In this document: positions 30,400 to 39,710 of the stretch, piece after piece
How the letters are laid out: the number at the start of each line of letters is the position of its first letter
How positions within the stretch are numbered: the first letter of the stretch is position 1
Source: Vibrio maritimus
GTDB taxonomy: Bacteria; Pseudomonadota; Gammaproteobacteria; Enterobacterales; Vibrionaceae
NCBI GenBank assembly: GCA_000755425.1
Contig: BBMT01000016.1
Location: 25,967-89,966 of the forward strand
DNA: 64,000 nucleotides
Direction: 5' to 3'
The notes under the pieces: generated by a model
What the model was told of the DNA's origin: nothing
What the model saw: the letters and a program-made list of their open reading frames with translations, nothing else
Databases searched by the model: none
Translations under genes and position numbers: made by a program

Positions 30400-30487
30400 G
30401 GCCCGTCACAGGCTGAAAATAGCCGCCCTAACCACTCACACACAAACGGTTAAGGCTTTTCCTTGCTATATACATTACTGGGATACT
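30366..30487 (-). ncRNA. opp 3'UTR, candidate OppZ-type small RNA
   Basis: About 120 nt of untranslated RNA lie between the oppF stop and a strong terminator. V. cholerae is known to release a small RNA, OppZ, from the 3'UTR of oppABCDF by RNase E; it base-pairs within the opp mRNA to lower expression of the genes after oppA. Position and terminator fit. I cannot confirm sequence identity or the processing site. Confidence 0.45.
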
Positions 30488-31488
30488 CTAAACGCTTACG
30501 TTTAGGCACGACACTGCGTGTACGTCCGTTCCCTGTATTGTTGGTTTTTGTTGTGCGCACTGCTCTGTCGCTTGTGGACAGCGCGTGCGGAACACACAAC
30601 CCGACGGTGGGTTAATTGGTGAAGGCAAATCACCCTCAAGCATTTGAATCGTCTTTGAGCGTTCAATCTTTGGATCTGGGATTGGTACGGCTGACATCAA
30701 CGCTCGTGTATACGGGTGTTTCGGGTCAGCAAACAGTGCCTCAGCTTCACCAAGTTCAACAGCGTTACCTAGGTACATAACCAATACGCGATCAGAGATA
30801 TGTTTTACTACCGACAAATCGTGGGCAATGAAAACCAAGCTCAAACCTAACTCTTTTTGTAGCTCTTTAAGAAGGTTAACAACCTGAGCCTGAATCGATA
30901 CGTCCAGTGCCGATACTGGTTCATCACAGATGATCATCTTAGGCTTTAAGATGAGTGCACGTGCGATACCGATACGTTGACACTGACCGCCCGAAAACTC
31001 GTGAGGGTAACGGTTGATAACGTTTGGTAGCAGACCTACCTTTGTCATCATTTCACGAACGCGCTCTTTTACTTCAGCCTTAGAGAGTTCTGGTAGAAGG
31101 TTTCTAGAGGCTCTGCGATGATGTCACCCACTGTCATACGCGGGTTAAGCGATGCCAAAGGATCCTGGAAAATCATTTGGATTTCTTTACGCGTATTACG
31201 GCGCTGAACCGCTTGCATCTTAGTCAGATCTTGACCAAGCCACATCACTTCACCGTCCGTCGCTTCTACAAGACCGATGATGGCACGAGCAAACGTTGAT
31301 TTACCACAACCAGACTCACCTACAACGCCCAATGTTTCACCTTCGTACAGACGAACGTTAACACCGTCGACAGCTTTTAGGTTAGAAGGCTTGCTCCAAG
31401 GCCATGCGGACTTAGAAGCAATGCTAAAGTGGACCTTAAGGTCTTTAACGTCTAAAAGAAGTTCTTTGTTATTTGTCATAGCATTCAT
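30488..31488 (-). CDS. oppF: Oligopeptide ABC transporter ATPase OppF, frame interrupted
   Basis: One of two cytoplasmic ATPases driving peptide import. About 333 residues. Walker A is GESGCGKST, Q-loop IFQDPLASLNP, signature FSGGQCQRIGIARAL, Walker B MIICDEPVSALD. The C-terminal oligopeptide/dipeptide domain has the cysteine-rich segment GCVFRTRCPQATEQC typical of OppD/OppF. A base is missing near 31096 (PLETYLPELSKAEVKERV). The start at 31488 overlaps the oppD stop (ATGA); MTNNKELL at 31479 is an alternative. Confidence 0.92.
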
Positions 31489-32455
31489 TTGGCCCAAGCC
31501 TCCCAATCAGAAAAACACGCACGTTGACGACCTTGACCAAAGTTCTCTAGCTTTGGTGCTTCCACGCTGCACTGAGGTGTTGCACGGTGGCAACGCTCTT
31601 GGTAAGGACAGCCTGGTGGCAGACGTAGCAAGTTAGGTGGGTTACCTGGAATCGTAGGCAGGATTTCACCTTCGGTATCCAAACGAGGGATTGCCTTTAG
31701 CAGGCCCTCGGCATATGGGTGACTTGGGTTGTAGAAGATCTCGTCAACGGTACCGTATTCCATAGTACGACCCGCGTACATCACGAGTACTTTGTCACAA
31801 GAACCGGCAACCACACCCAAATCGTGGGTAATCATAATGATTGCTGTATTGAACTCGGTTTTTAACTCGTTCAGAAGATCCATGATCTGTGCCTGAACGG
31901 TTACGTCGAGTGCCGTTGTAGGCTCATCGGCAATCAGAAGTTTTGGACGACAAAGTAGTGCCATCGCAATCATTACACGCTGACGCATGCCGCCCGAAAA
32001 CTCGTGCGGATACATGGTAATACGCTTACGTGCTTCAGGATCTTAACCGCTTCTAGCATACGAACAGATTCTTCAAATGCTTCCGCTTTGCCCATGCCTT
32101 TGTGCAGCATGAGTACTTCCATCAACTGATCACTCACCTTCATGTAAGGGTTAAGTGAGGTCATGGGATCCTGGAAGATCATCGCAATCTGCTCAGCACG
32201 AACTTTGTTCAGCTCTTTCTCAGGTAGGTTAAGGATCTCACGACCTTCAAACTGAGCGCTGCCCGATACAATACCGTTTTTCGCTAGCAAACCCATGATT
32301 GAGAATACAGTCTGAGATTTACCTGAACCCGACTCACCTACGATACCTAGCGTTTCGCCTTGGTTCAGTGAGAAGTTTAGGTCGTTAACTGCGGTTACAA
32401 TACCGTCCTGCGTTTTAAATTCGACACGCAGATCTTTTACATCTAATAAGCTCAT
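31485..32455 (-). CDS. oppD: Oligopeptide ABC transporter ATPase OppD, frame interrupted
   Basis: Partner ATPase of OppF. About 323 residues. Walker A GESGSGKSQ, Q-loop MIFQDPMTSLNP, signature FSGGMRQRVMIAMAL, Walker B LLIADEPTTALD, and C-terminal GCPYQERCHRATPQC. One C is missing near 32041 (AVKIPEARKRITMYPHEFSGG). It overlaps oppF by four bases and follows oppC after 19 bases. Confidence 0.93.
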
Positions 32456-32474
32456 AGTACTTCCTTAATCGTTA

Positions 32475-33380
32475 TTATCTGTCTTTTGGATCCAACGCGT
32501 CACGAAGACCGTCGCCCACATAGTTAAAGCAGAATAGCGTTACCACCATGAAGATTGCTGGGTAAGTTAGCTGCCAAATGGCAACTTCCATTGTTTGTGA
32601 ACCTTCTTGAAGAAGGGCGCCCCAGCTCGTCATTGGCTCTTGAACACCAAGACCAAGGAATGACAAGAATGATTCCGTTAGGATCATGCTTGGGATAAGA
32701 AGCGTAGAGTAAACCGCTACGATACCAAGTACGTTAGGAACAATGTGGCGAGTAATAATACGCCATGTGCTTACACCCGATACGTGTGCTGCTTCAATAA
32801 ACTCTTTGCTACGCAAGCTCAGCGTTTGACCACGTACAATACGCGCCATGTCTAGCCATGCAATCGCACCGATAGCGACAAAGATAAGTACAATGTTACG
32901 ACCAAAGAAGGTCACTAGTACGATTACTAGGAACATGAATGGTACTGCGTATAGGATCTCAAGGATACGCATCATCACTCGGTCAACTTTACCGCCAATA
33001 AAGCCAGATGCTGCTCCGTAAAGCGTACCAATCAGTACTGCAACAAAAGCACCAAGCACACCTACCATTAGCGAGATTCGACCACCGATAAGGGTACGAA
33101 CATACAGGTCACGCCCCAAGCTATCAGTACCGAACCAGTGCTCAGCACTAGGCGCAGCATGCATAGCGTACCAATCTGTATCATCGTATGCGTAAGGAGC
33201 GATCATTGGCAGGAAGATAACCGCCAGCGTCATAACAAACAGGATAAACAAACTGACCATCGCAGCCTTGTTGCGCATAAAGCGGATGCGCGCATCTTGC
33301 CACAAACTACGACCTTCAATTTCTAGGTTCTCTGAAAACTTCTCTACCGCTTCTAAGTTTTCTTTTTTCGTTAGCATCAT
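32475..33380 (-). CDS. oppC: Oligopeptide ABC transporter permease OppC
   Basis: Inner-membrane permease, about 301 residues with six helices. The N-terminal cytoplasmic segment precedes the first helix (AAMVSLFILFVMTLAVIFLP). The EAA-type ATPase-contact loop is EFIEAAHVSGVSTWRIITRHIVPN. Three starts are in frame (GTG 33386, ATG 33380, ATG 33377). The AGGGAGA upstream best suits 33380. Pairs with OppB. Confidence 0.93.
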   Translation of the reverse strand: MMLTKKENLEAVEKFSENLEIEGRSLWQDARIRFMRNKAAMVSLFILFVMTLAVIFLPMIAPYAYDDTDWYAMHAAPSAEHWFGTDSLGRDLYVRTLIGGRISLMVGVLGAFVAVLIGTLYGAASGFIGGKVDRVMMRILEILYAVPFMFLVIVLVTFFGRNIVLIFVAIGAIAWLDMARIVRGQTLSLRSKEFIEAAHVSGVSTWRIITRHIVPNVLGIVAVYSTLLIPSMILTESFLSFLGLGVQEPMTSWGALLQEGSQTMEVAIWQLTYPAIFMVVTLFCFNYVGDGLRDALDPKDR

Positions 33381-33392
33381 TACCACTCTCCC

Positions 33393-34313
33393 TTAGTAAC
33401 GAATTTTCGGGTCGATCATCGCAAGTAGAATATCTACGATGGCGTTAAATAGAATGAATAGGAAACCAATAAGAATGGTCACACCCATTACTAACGAATA
33501 GTCACGGTTAAATGCCGCATTCACGAACAGCTTACCGATACCCGGTAGACCGAAGATAGTTTCAACAACAACCGAACCAGTAATGATACCGACAAACGCA
33601 GGCCCCATGTATGAAACAACCGGCAGCAACGCAGGCTTCAACGCATGTTTAAGAACAATGTATCTGTAGCTCAAGCCTTTCGCTCGGGCAGTACGGATAA
33701 AGTTACTGTTCAATGTTTCAATCATGCTGCCGCGAGTGATACGCGCAAATGTTGCGACATACAGCAATGACATAGCAATCACTGGCAACACGATGTATTG
33801 GAAGCCGCCGTCATGCCAACCACCAGCAGGGAAAAGATTCCAGTGCAAAGAGAATAGATAAATTAGAGCGGGTGCCAATACAAACGAGGGCATAACGACC
33901 CCGAGCATGGCGGTCGACATTATCGTATAGTCGAGCCATGTATTCTGACGTAAGGCGGCAATCGTACCGACTGTGACACCCATAATGACGGTAAAGATAA
34001 AGGCGATGAGACCTACTTTAGCTGATACAGGTAATGCAACAGAAATAAGCTCGTTTACCGTGTAATCTTGATATTTAAATGAAGGCCCGAAGTCGCCTTG
34101 GATAATGTTTGTGAGGTACGTGGTGTACTGTTCAAACACTGGCTTGTCTAAGCCGTATTTTGCTTCGATGTTCGCCATAACTTCCGGTGGAAGTGGGCGC
34201 TCACTTGAAAAAGGGTTACCTGGTGCGAAACGCATCAAGAAAAATGAGACAGTAATCAATACCAACAGTGTCGGTATTGCTTCAAATATCCGTTTAAGTA
34301 TGAATTTAATCAT
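33393..34313 (-). CDS. oppB: Oligopeptide ABC transporter permease OppB
   Basis: Inner-membrane permease, 306 residues. N-terminal helix ILKRIFEAIPTLLVLITVSFFLM is followed by the OppB signature RFAPGNPFSSER. The EAA-type loop is IRTARAKGLSYRYIVLKHALKPA. The ATG at 34313 (MIKFILKRI) matches known OppB starts; the longer upstream frame is leader. It is preceded by a 100-nt gap containing a strong hairpin, which separates oppA from the rest of the operon. Confidence 0.94.
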   Translation of the reverse strand: MIKFILKRIFEAIPTLLVLITVSFFLMRFAPGNPFSSERPLPPEVMANIEAKYGLDKPVFEQYTTYLTNIIQGDFGPSFKYQDYTVNELISVALPVSAKVGLIAFIFTVIMGVTVGTIAALRQNTWLDYTIMSTAMLGVVMPSFVLAPALIYLFSLHWNLFPAGGWHDGGFQYIVLPVIAMSLLYVATFARITRGSMIETLNSNFIRTARAKGLSYRYIVLKHALKPALLPVVSYMGPAFVGIITGSVVVETIFGLPGIGKLFVNAAFNRDYSLVMGVTILIGFLFILFNAIVDILLAMIDPKIRY

Positions 34314-34350
34314 AAACTCATCCATCCAGTCTGTGACAATTAATAATAAG

Positions 34351-34387
34351 AAGACGCTGCGTGTGCTAAATGCACACACAGTGTCTT
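34351..34387 (-). promoter_or_regulatory. Intercistronic stem-loop between oppA and oppB
   Basis: AAGACGCTGCGTGTGC pairs with GCACACACAGTGTCTT around a five-base loop: 16 pairs with one G-U and one mismatch. There is no T-run. Such structures commonly protect the upstream message from 3' exonucleases, allowing more OppA than membrane subunits. Confidence 0.7.
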
Positions 34388-34412
34388 AGTTCGTTATTTT
34401 TTTTATATAGAA

Positions 34413-36043
34413 TTACTTAGCTTTGATGTAGAGATCTTTTGAGTAGATCTTATCTTCTGCGTTACCTTCTGGGTAACCACCAAGCTGTGGAGATACAAGA
34501 CGTGTTGTAACGTACTGATAGATAGGCGCGATTGGCATATCTTTCGCTAGGATTTTCTCAGCTTCGATGTAAAGTGCTGTACGCTCTTCTTCTGAAGTAG
34601 AGTGCAGTGCTTTATCGATAACTTTGTCGTACTCAGCGCTCTTGTAGTGCTGACCCGCAGTCGTGTTCTGACTTACCATCAATGTTAGGAATGAAGACGC
34701 TTCGTTGTAGTCACCACACCAACCAGCACGTGCAACGTCAAAGTCGCCGCTGTCTTTGCTGTCTAGGTAAGATTTCCACTCTTGGTTCTCAAGCTTCGCA
34801 TTGATGCCTAGCTCTTTCTTCCACATAGACGCGATTGCTACAGCAATCTTCTTGTGGTTTTCAGATGTGTTGTAAAGTAGATCGAATTCTAGAGGGTTGC
34901 TCTTCGTGTAGCCTGCTTCTTCAAGAAGACGCTTCGCTTCCGCAATACGCTCTTTTTGAGACATTTGACCGTACTCTGGAGTTACTGGGTCGAAGCCTGC
35001 AGTGATCTCTGGAGTTAGGAAGTAAGCTGGCTTCTGGCCTTGACCTAGAATCGCTTTAGTTACGATATCGCGGTCCATTGCGTAAGACATTGCTTTACGA
35101 ACGCGAACATCGTTGAAAGGTGCTTTCTGTGCGTTGAACTGGTAGTAGTACGTACACAGGTTACCCTTGATGTTTACATCTTCAGCGTAATCTTTCTGTA
35201 GACGACGGAAGTGCTCGTTAGGAACTTCGTATGTGAAGTCTAGCTCGCCAGAAAGGAAACGGTTCATTTCTGCAACTTGGTTCTCGATAGGTAGGAAAGT
35301 TACCTTGTTAAGAACTGTTGAGTCGTTATCCCAGTAATTTGCGTTACGAACTAGCTCTAGACGCTCGTTCACTACCCACTTGTTAGGAACGAATGCGCCG
35401 TTACCAACGAAGTTTCTGGTTTAGTCCACTGATCACCGAACTTCTCTACTGTCGCTTTGTGAACAGGCTTCACAGTTGTGTGACCCATCATCATTACGAA
35501 GTAAGGAACAGCTGTGTCTAGCGTTACTTGTAGTGTGTAGTCGTCAACCGCTTTAACACCTAGCTCGCTCTTGTCTTTTTTACCAGCAACGATGTCTTTT
35601 GCGTTCGCCATCTTGGTGTATTCCATGTACCAAGCGTATGGAGAAGCTGTCGCTGGATCAACCGCGCGCTGGAAGCTGTAAACGAAGTCGTTTGCAGTTA
35701 CAGGGTCGCCGTTAGACCATTTTGCGTCTTTGCGTAGGTGGAAAGTAAAGGTTTGGTTGTCTTCGGTTTCCCAAGAAGTCGCAACACCAGGGATGGTTTT
35801 GCCGTTTGCATCTTGGTTTACTAGGCCTTCAAGAAGGTCACGAATTACGTGAGACTCAGGAACACCTTGAGATTTGTGCGGATCGAGTGTTGCTACCTCG
35901 GTACCGTTACCACGAACAAGCTCTTGTTTCTCTGCTAGTTGCGTGCCAGCTGGAACATCTGCGGCAAGAGTAGAAAAAGAAGTGGCAGCCACTGCCATGC
36001 CAGCACCTAGAAGAAGCGCTTGCGTGATCTTATTCTTATACAT
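34413..36043 (-). CDS. oppA: Oligopeptide-binding protein OppA, frame interrupted
   Basis: Periplasmic peptide-binding protein, about 543 residues (E. coli 543). Signal peptide LLLGAGMAVAATSFSTLAA with cleavage before ADVPAG. SBP family 5 features include ATLDPHKSQGVPESHVIRDLLEGL and the C-terminal part from NERLELVRNANYW. A base is missing near 35410 (TKPETFVGNGAFVPNKWVV). The ATG at 36043 has TTGGAGTT upstream and gives the signal peptide. First gene of oppABCDF, with a long regulated-looking upstream region. Confidence 0.94.
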
Positions 36044-36197
36044 GTATTTAACTCCAAGTTTTATTTTTGCATCCATGACTTCTTCGAAGAATTGCCTGAA
36101 CGGTCAGCATTTTAGAACTATTTAGCTCAATTATTGAGCATAAAACTCTAAATCCTTACGAAGATTGCGGTTCACATTACCAATCTTCAAAGCAATT

Positions 36198-36241
36198 TGC
36201 CATATTTTTTGTAGCAAAAATGGCATAATTCTCCTAGGAGA
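36198..36241. promoter_or_regulatory. Dyads upstream of oppA
   Basis: TGCCA(T)...TGGCA arms (36198-36202 and 36221-36225) with T-rich and A-rich inner arms form an interrupted hairpin of about 11 pairs. Directly beside it is a 12-bp perfect palindrome TCTCCTAGGAGA (36230-36241). Both lie 155-200 bp upstream of the oppA start and could be operators. Confidence 0.4.
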
Positions 36242-36445
36242 GATAAATAATAGATAAAAACTCCGACACGAACGGAGTTTCTAACTGATATCACTAGTGA
36301 GCAATTTAACACCAGCAATAAATCTCGATAATTCTAATTATTAACCACTAAACAGCATGTTTGACTAAATAACCACCACACCATTTAACAATTCGTTTTC
36401 ATTTTACCTATCACTCAGAATTATCAAACACCTAAAAAAACCAAA

Positions 36446-36461
36446 TGTGATTGCAATCACA
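36446..36461. promoter_or_regulatory. CRP-type binding site
   Basis: TGTGATTGCAATCACA is a perfect palindrome matching TGTGA-N6-TCACA. Outer arms CCAAATGT and ACATTTGG (36441-36470) extend the symmetry. It lies in the 648-bp gap between oppA and the LuxR-type gene, about 400 bp upstream of oppA. The rest of that gap (36044-36691) is AT-rich with dyads and a terminator but no gene. Confidence 0.7.
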
Positions 36462-36502
36462 TACATTTGGGCTACTTCCGTGCAACCTCGGATTAAGATC
36501 AC

Positions 36503-36538
36503 AAAAAAACCCGACCTCTGACTACCAAGAGATCGGGT
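36503..36538 (-). terminator. Terminator downstream of the LuxR-type gene
   Basis: On the minus strand ACCCGATCTCT pairs with AGAGGTCGGGT and ends in seven T. It lies about 155 bases after the LuxR-type stop, leaving a long 3'UTR or a separate short transcript. Confidence 0.85.
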
Positions 36539-36635
36539 AAACTGACGGCGCTACGCGGCTCAAGCGTGCGCTCAGATAAGGAGATGTGTCACTAGCAGAC
36601 GCTACGTTGTCGCGCTTACTGGTTCCAACCGCTAC

Positions 36636-36657
36636 AATGTTAAATATATTTAACATT
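36636..36657. repeat. Perfect 22-bp AT-rich palindrome
   Basis: Both arms are AATGTTAAATA and its complement, with no spacer. The core TGTTAA-N6-TTAACA resembles a dyad operator. It lies 35 bases beyond the LuxR-type stop, upstream (minus strand) of a structured GC-richer stretch that ends in the terminator at 36503-36538. Confidence 0.85.
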
Positions 36658-36691
36658 TAACCCAATAACCCTAATAGGGGATACGAGGTGC

Positions 36692-37544
36692 TCAGTGCAC
36701 ACTCTTACCACCAAAATACAGGGTAAGTGGGTCAATGTTACTATCAGCAGGCACCGTCGATGCAGCTTCTAGAAACAGAGAAAACAGCTCTGATTGGGAA
36801 GATATTTTTAACTTATTGTGGATTCGCTTGCGGTACACCTTGACGGTTTCGGTCGAGACGTCCAGCAAAGGAGCAATCGCCTTAGTGGAATAGCCTTGCA
36901 ATACCAGTTGCGTCACCTGACATTCCCTTTCGCTAAGGAAGTCTTTACCAAAGTTACTGAAAATATCATTCAACTGATGGCCAATAGTACGTTGTTCTGG
37001 ATTCCCTACTTGAAAGTGCTTGCAAATAGCGACGCTGATCAGCTCATAAAACGTATTCACGATTGCCACTTCGTCGACATCGACAGTGGCCTTATTGCGC
37101 AGTCCAAGTGAAAGTACTAGGCGTAGTTCATCACCACAACTGGTGATCACCCTACTTCTTTTGCAGTCCCGTTTGCTTGTAGATTTGGTGGTAGTAATCA
37201 CTGTTATAGAATTCATCTGGAGCAATATCATCGAGACGATAGACGCCTTCTTTTACACCACGGCGGATCAACTGATAGAACGGATCCAGAACCAAGGCGC
37301 TCATAAACTCTTTGTCGATAGCTTGGTCTTCAAAAAAGCTCGTGTCGTTGTAAAGGACACCGGGCGCGTTTTCTCCATCAAAGCTCATCACGACCAAACT
37401 GTCATAACCAACAATCGCCGTTGTTAGTTCAGATAGTCGCTGTAAAAATGTTGCATCACCAATAGCGGCAATTAAGCGCGGATAGTGTCGGTGGAACTCA
37501 TTCCATGCAGCTGCTTGTTCCGTCATTGTCCTCTGTTGAGACAT
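36692..37544 (-). CDS. LuxR-type helix-turn-helix regulator, frame interrupted
   Basis: About 284 residues. The C-terminal LuxR/FixJ helix-turn-helix is FLSERECQVTQLVLQGYSTKAIAPLLDVSTETVKVYRKRIHNKL. The N-terminal 200 residues resemble the effector domain of orphan LuxR-type regulators but lack obvious acyl-homoserine-lactone residues. The frame breaks near 37155. Its offset needs either one extra base or two missing bases (an A and a G, giving LQKEVGVITSCGDEL). The ATG at 37544 has AAGGAG upstream. Divergent from an acyl-CoA ligase and MFS transporter, probably its targets. Confidence 0.8.
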
Positions 37545-37839
37545 AGACACTCCTTATCTTAGCTTCACATGCCTATTCAATTACCATGATTCACGATGCT
37601 TGCTCAACTCAGCGAGGCTCCAACGTCCTGCTCTTCGCAGCTTTCACTGTGAGAACTATTCGTTTATACGATGAGAGTCAGTTCTGCAATTAAAACGCAT
37701 CAGTGATTAATATATCTTCCATCGTGACAAATATATTTAATGATAAAAAGTAAATTACCCTGCTTTTGAGGAGCTGTATCAAAGTTTCCATTGCGAGACC
37801 TAACACTTGTGTGACTTGGCATCTCGACTCGTAACTCTA

Positions 37840-37855
37840 TTGGGGTACATACCAA
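37840..37855. promoter_or_regulatory. Candidate operator upstream of the acyl-CoA ligase
   Basis: TTGGGGTACATACCAA is an imperfect inverted repeat (GGTA-CA-TACC core), 53 bp upstream of the ligase ATG. A similar sequence TTGGGTACTACATCAA lies at 39629-39644 upstream of the transporter. The 364-bp divergent spacer (37545-37908) holds no gene. Confidence 0.35.
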
Positions 37856-37908
37856 GAGCCAATGCGATCACATACTATTCACATTCCAATAACAAACGGA
37901 GTTGCATA

Positions 37909-39523
37909 ATGAAAGGTCAAATGATGAATGTCCCTCTCACTATTACTGAAATCATGCGTCATGCAGATAAAGTGAACGGTGATACTGAAGTTGTCTCAGT
38001 TACTTATGACAATCCTCGCCACAAATACACCCTCAACGACGCATTTAAAAGAACCCGCCAGCTTGCTAATGCGCTGCAGTCACTTGGCCTCGAAAAAGGG
38101 CAGCGCATCGCTACATTTGCCTGGAACGATTATCGTCACCTTGAGTTGTACTACGCCATCTCTTGCTCGGGCGGCGTGCTGCACACCGTCAACCCGCGCT
38201 TGTTTCCAGAACAAATTGAGTACATCGTCAATCACGCCGAGGATACCGTCGTGTTTTTCGACCCGGTTTTTGCGCCGCTCATCAAAAACTGCAGCACAAG
38301 TTCCAACTGTCAGCCACTATGTTGCCCTCTGCGATAAAGCACACCTACCCGATGTCGACATTACCAATCTTACAGATTATGAATCCCTGATTGACGATCA
38401 AAGCGATGAGTTCGACTGGCCTGAACTGGCTGAAGATGATGCGAGCTCCTTGTGCTACACCTCGGGTACGACCGGACACCCGAAAGGTGTGTTGTATTCA
38501 CATCGCTCTACCGTGCTCCACTCACTAGGTAGCGCACTACCGGATGCCTTTTCGCTCTCTATAGACGAAACCGTTATGCCAATTGTGCCAATGTTTCATG
38601 TCAACGGTTGGGGGCTTGCATACAGCGCTCCCATGACGGGAACCAAACTCGTTATGCCGGGGCCCAAAATGGCCGATGGTGAGGTGTTAAGCGATCTCAT
38701 CAATAGCGAGGGCGTCACTATGACCGCAGGTGTGCCCGTCGTTTGGCTGATGCTACTCGAGCATCTTAAAAACAATGACATTCAAGTACCGACACTGGAT
38801 CGCATCGTAGTTGGTGGCTCGGCATGTCCGGAACTACTAATCAATGAGTTTGATGAGCTATTCAATGTTTCGGTTCAGCACGCTTGGGGAATGACTGAAA
38901 TGAGTCCGCTTGGCACGTTCAACAAACTCAAGCCACGCCTCAAGCAAGAGTCAGAAAAAGAACAGATGAGCTATAAGCTTAAACAAGGGCGTATTGTATT
39001 TGGTGTCGATATGCGAATCGAAGATTGGCAGGGTCAAGAAGTGGAATGGGATGGACATCAATTTGGCGCTGTCAAAGTAAGGGGACCTTGGATCGCTTCT
39101 GGTTACTATAAGCAAGGCGACTCCGTTGACGACAATGGCTATTTTGATACCGGCGATGTCGCCAGCGTGGATCCCCATGGCTATATGTTGATAACAGACC
39201 GCTCTAAAGACGTCATTAAATCAGGTGGAGAGTGGATTAGCTCAATTGAACTTGAAAACATAGCCGTCGGCCACCCTGATATCAAAGAAGCAGCGGTCAT
39301 TGGTGTTCCCCATAAGAAGTGGGGAGAGAGGCCACTACTCATTGCCGTTACCCACGATGTCGAGGTCTCTGCCGAAGCACTGCTTAACCATTTTGACGGT
39401 AAAGTGGCTAAGTTCTGTATCCCAGATGCTGTTGAGTTTATTAAAGAACTTCCCCATACCGCCACTGGCAAACTGAGTAAGAAAGATCTGCGCAGCAAGT
39501 ACGCTGACTATATCCTAGGTTAA
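37909..39523 (+). CDS. AMP-dependent acyl-CoA synthetase, frame interrupted
   Basis: Adenylate-forming CoA ligase of the same AlkK-like type as the one at 2064. About 537 residues. Motifs: SSLCYTSGTTGHPKG, HAWGMTEMSPLG, GYFDTGDVAS, LITDRSKDVIKSGGEWISS and C-terminal TATGKLSKKDLR. The frame shifts near 38292. Removing one A from AAAAA restores PLIKTAAQVPTVSHYVALC. ATG at 37909 has ACGGAG eight bases before it. Neighbours (LuxR-type regulator, MFS transporter) suggest uptake and activation of a specific carboxylic acid. Confidence 0.87.
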
Positions 39524-39550
39524 TCCTTATCTCCGACTTACCTCTCCTGC

Positions 39551-39581
39551 GAGTCTTTGTGTCTTCACGAAGACTCGCATT
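39551..39581 (+). terminator. Hairpin after the acyl-CoA ligase
   Basis: GCGAGTCTT and AAGACTCGC form a 9-bp stem with an 11-base loop. The T-run is poor, so termination would be partial. Confidence 0.45.
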
Positions 39582-39622
39582 TGACATGAAACACAATAAT
39601 TACATCAATTAACATTTCTGTA

Positions 39623-39644
39623 ACCCAATTGGGTACTACATCAA
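39623..39644. promoter_or_regulatory. Palindrome upstream of the MFS gene
   Basis: ACCCAATTGGGT (39623-39634) is a perfect 12-bp palindrome. It overlaps TTGGGTACTACATCAA, which resembles the dyad upstream of the ligase, and a TACATCAATT direct repeat flanks it. A shared operator of the divergent LuxR-type regulator is possible. Confidence 0.35.
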
Positions 39645-39710
39645 TTGCTAATTAACGCTCACTATTAACATGTCTATAACAAACTGTTCAAGGATGGATA
39701 GGAGCTCAAT

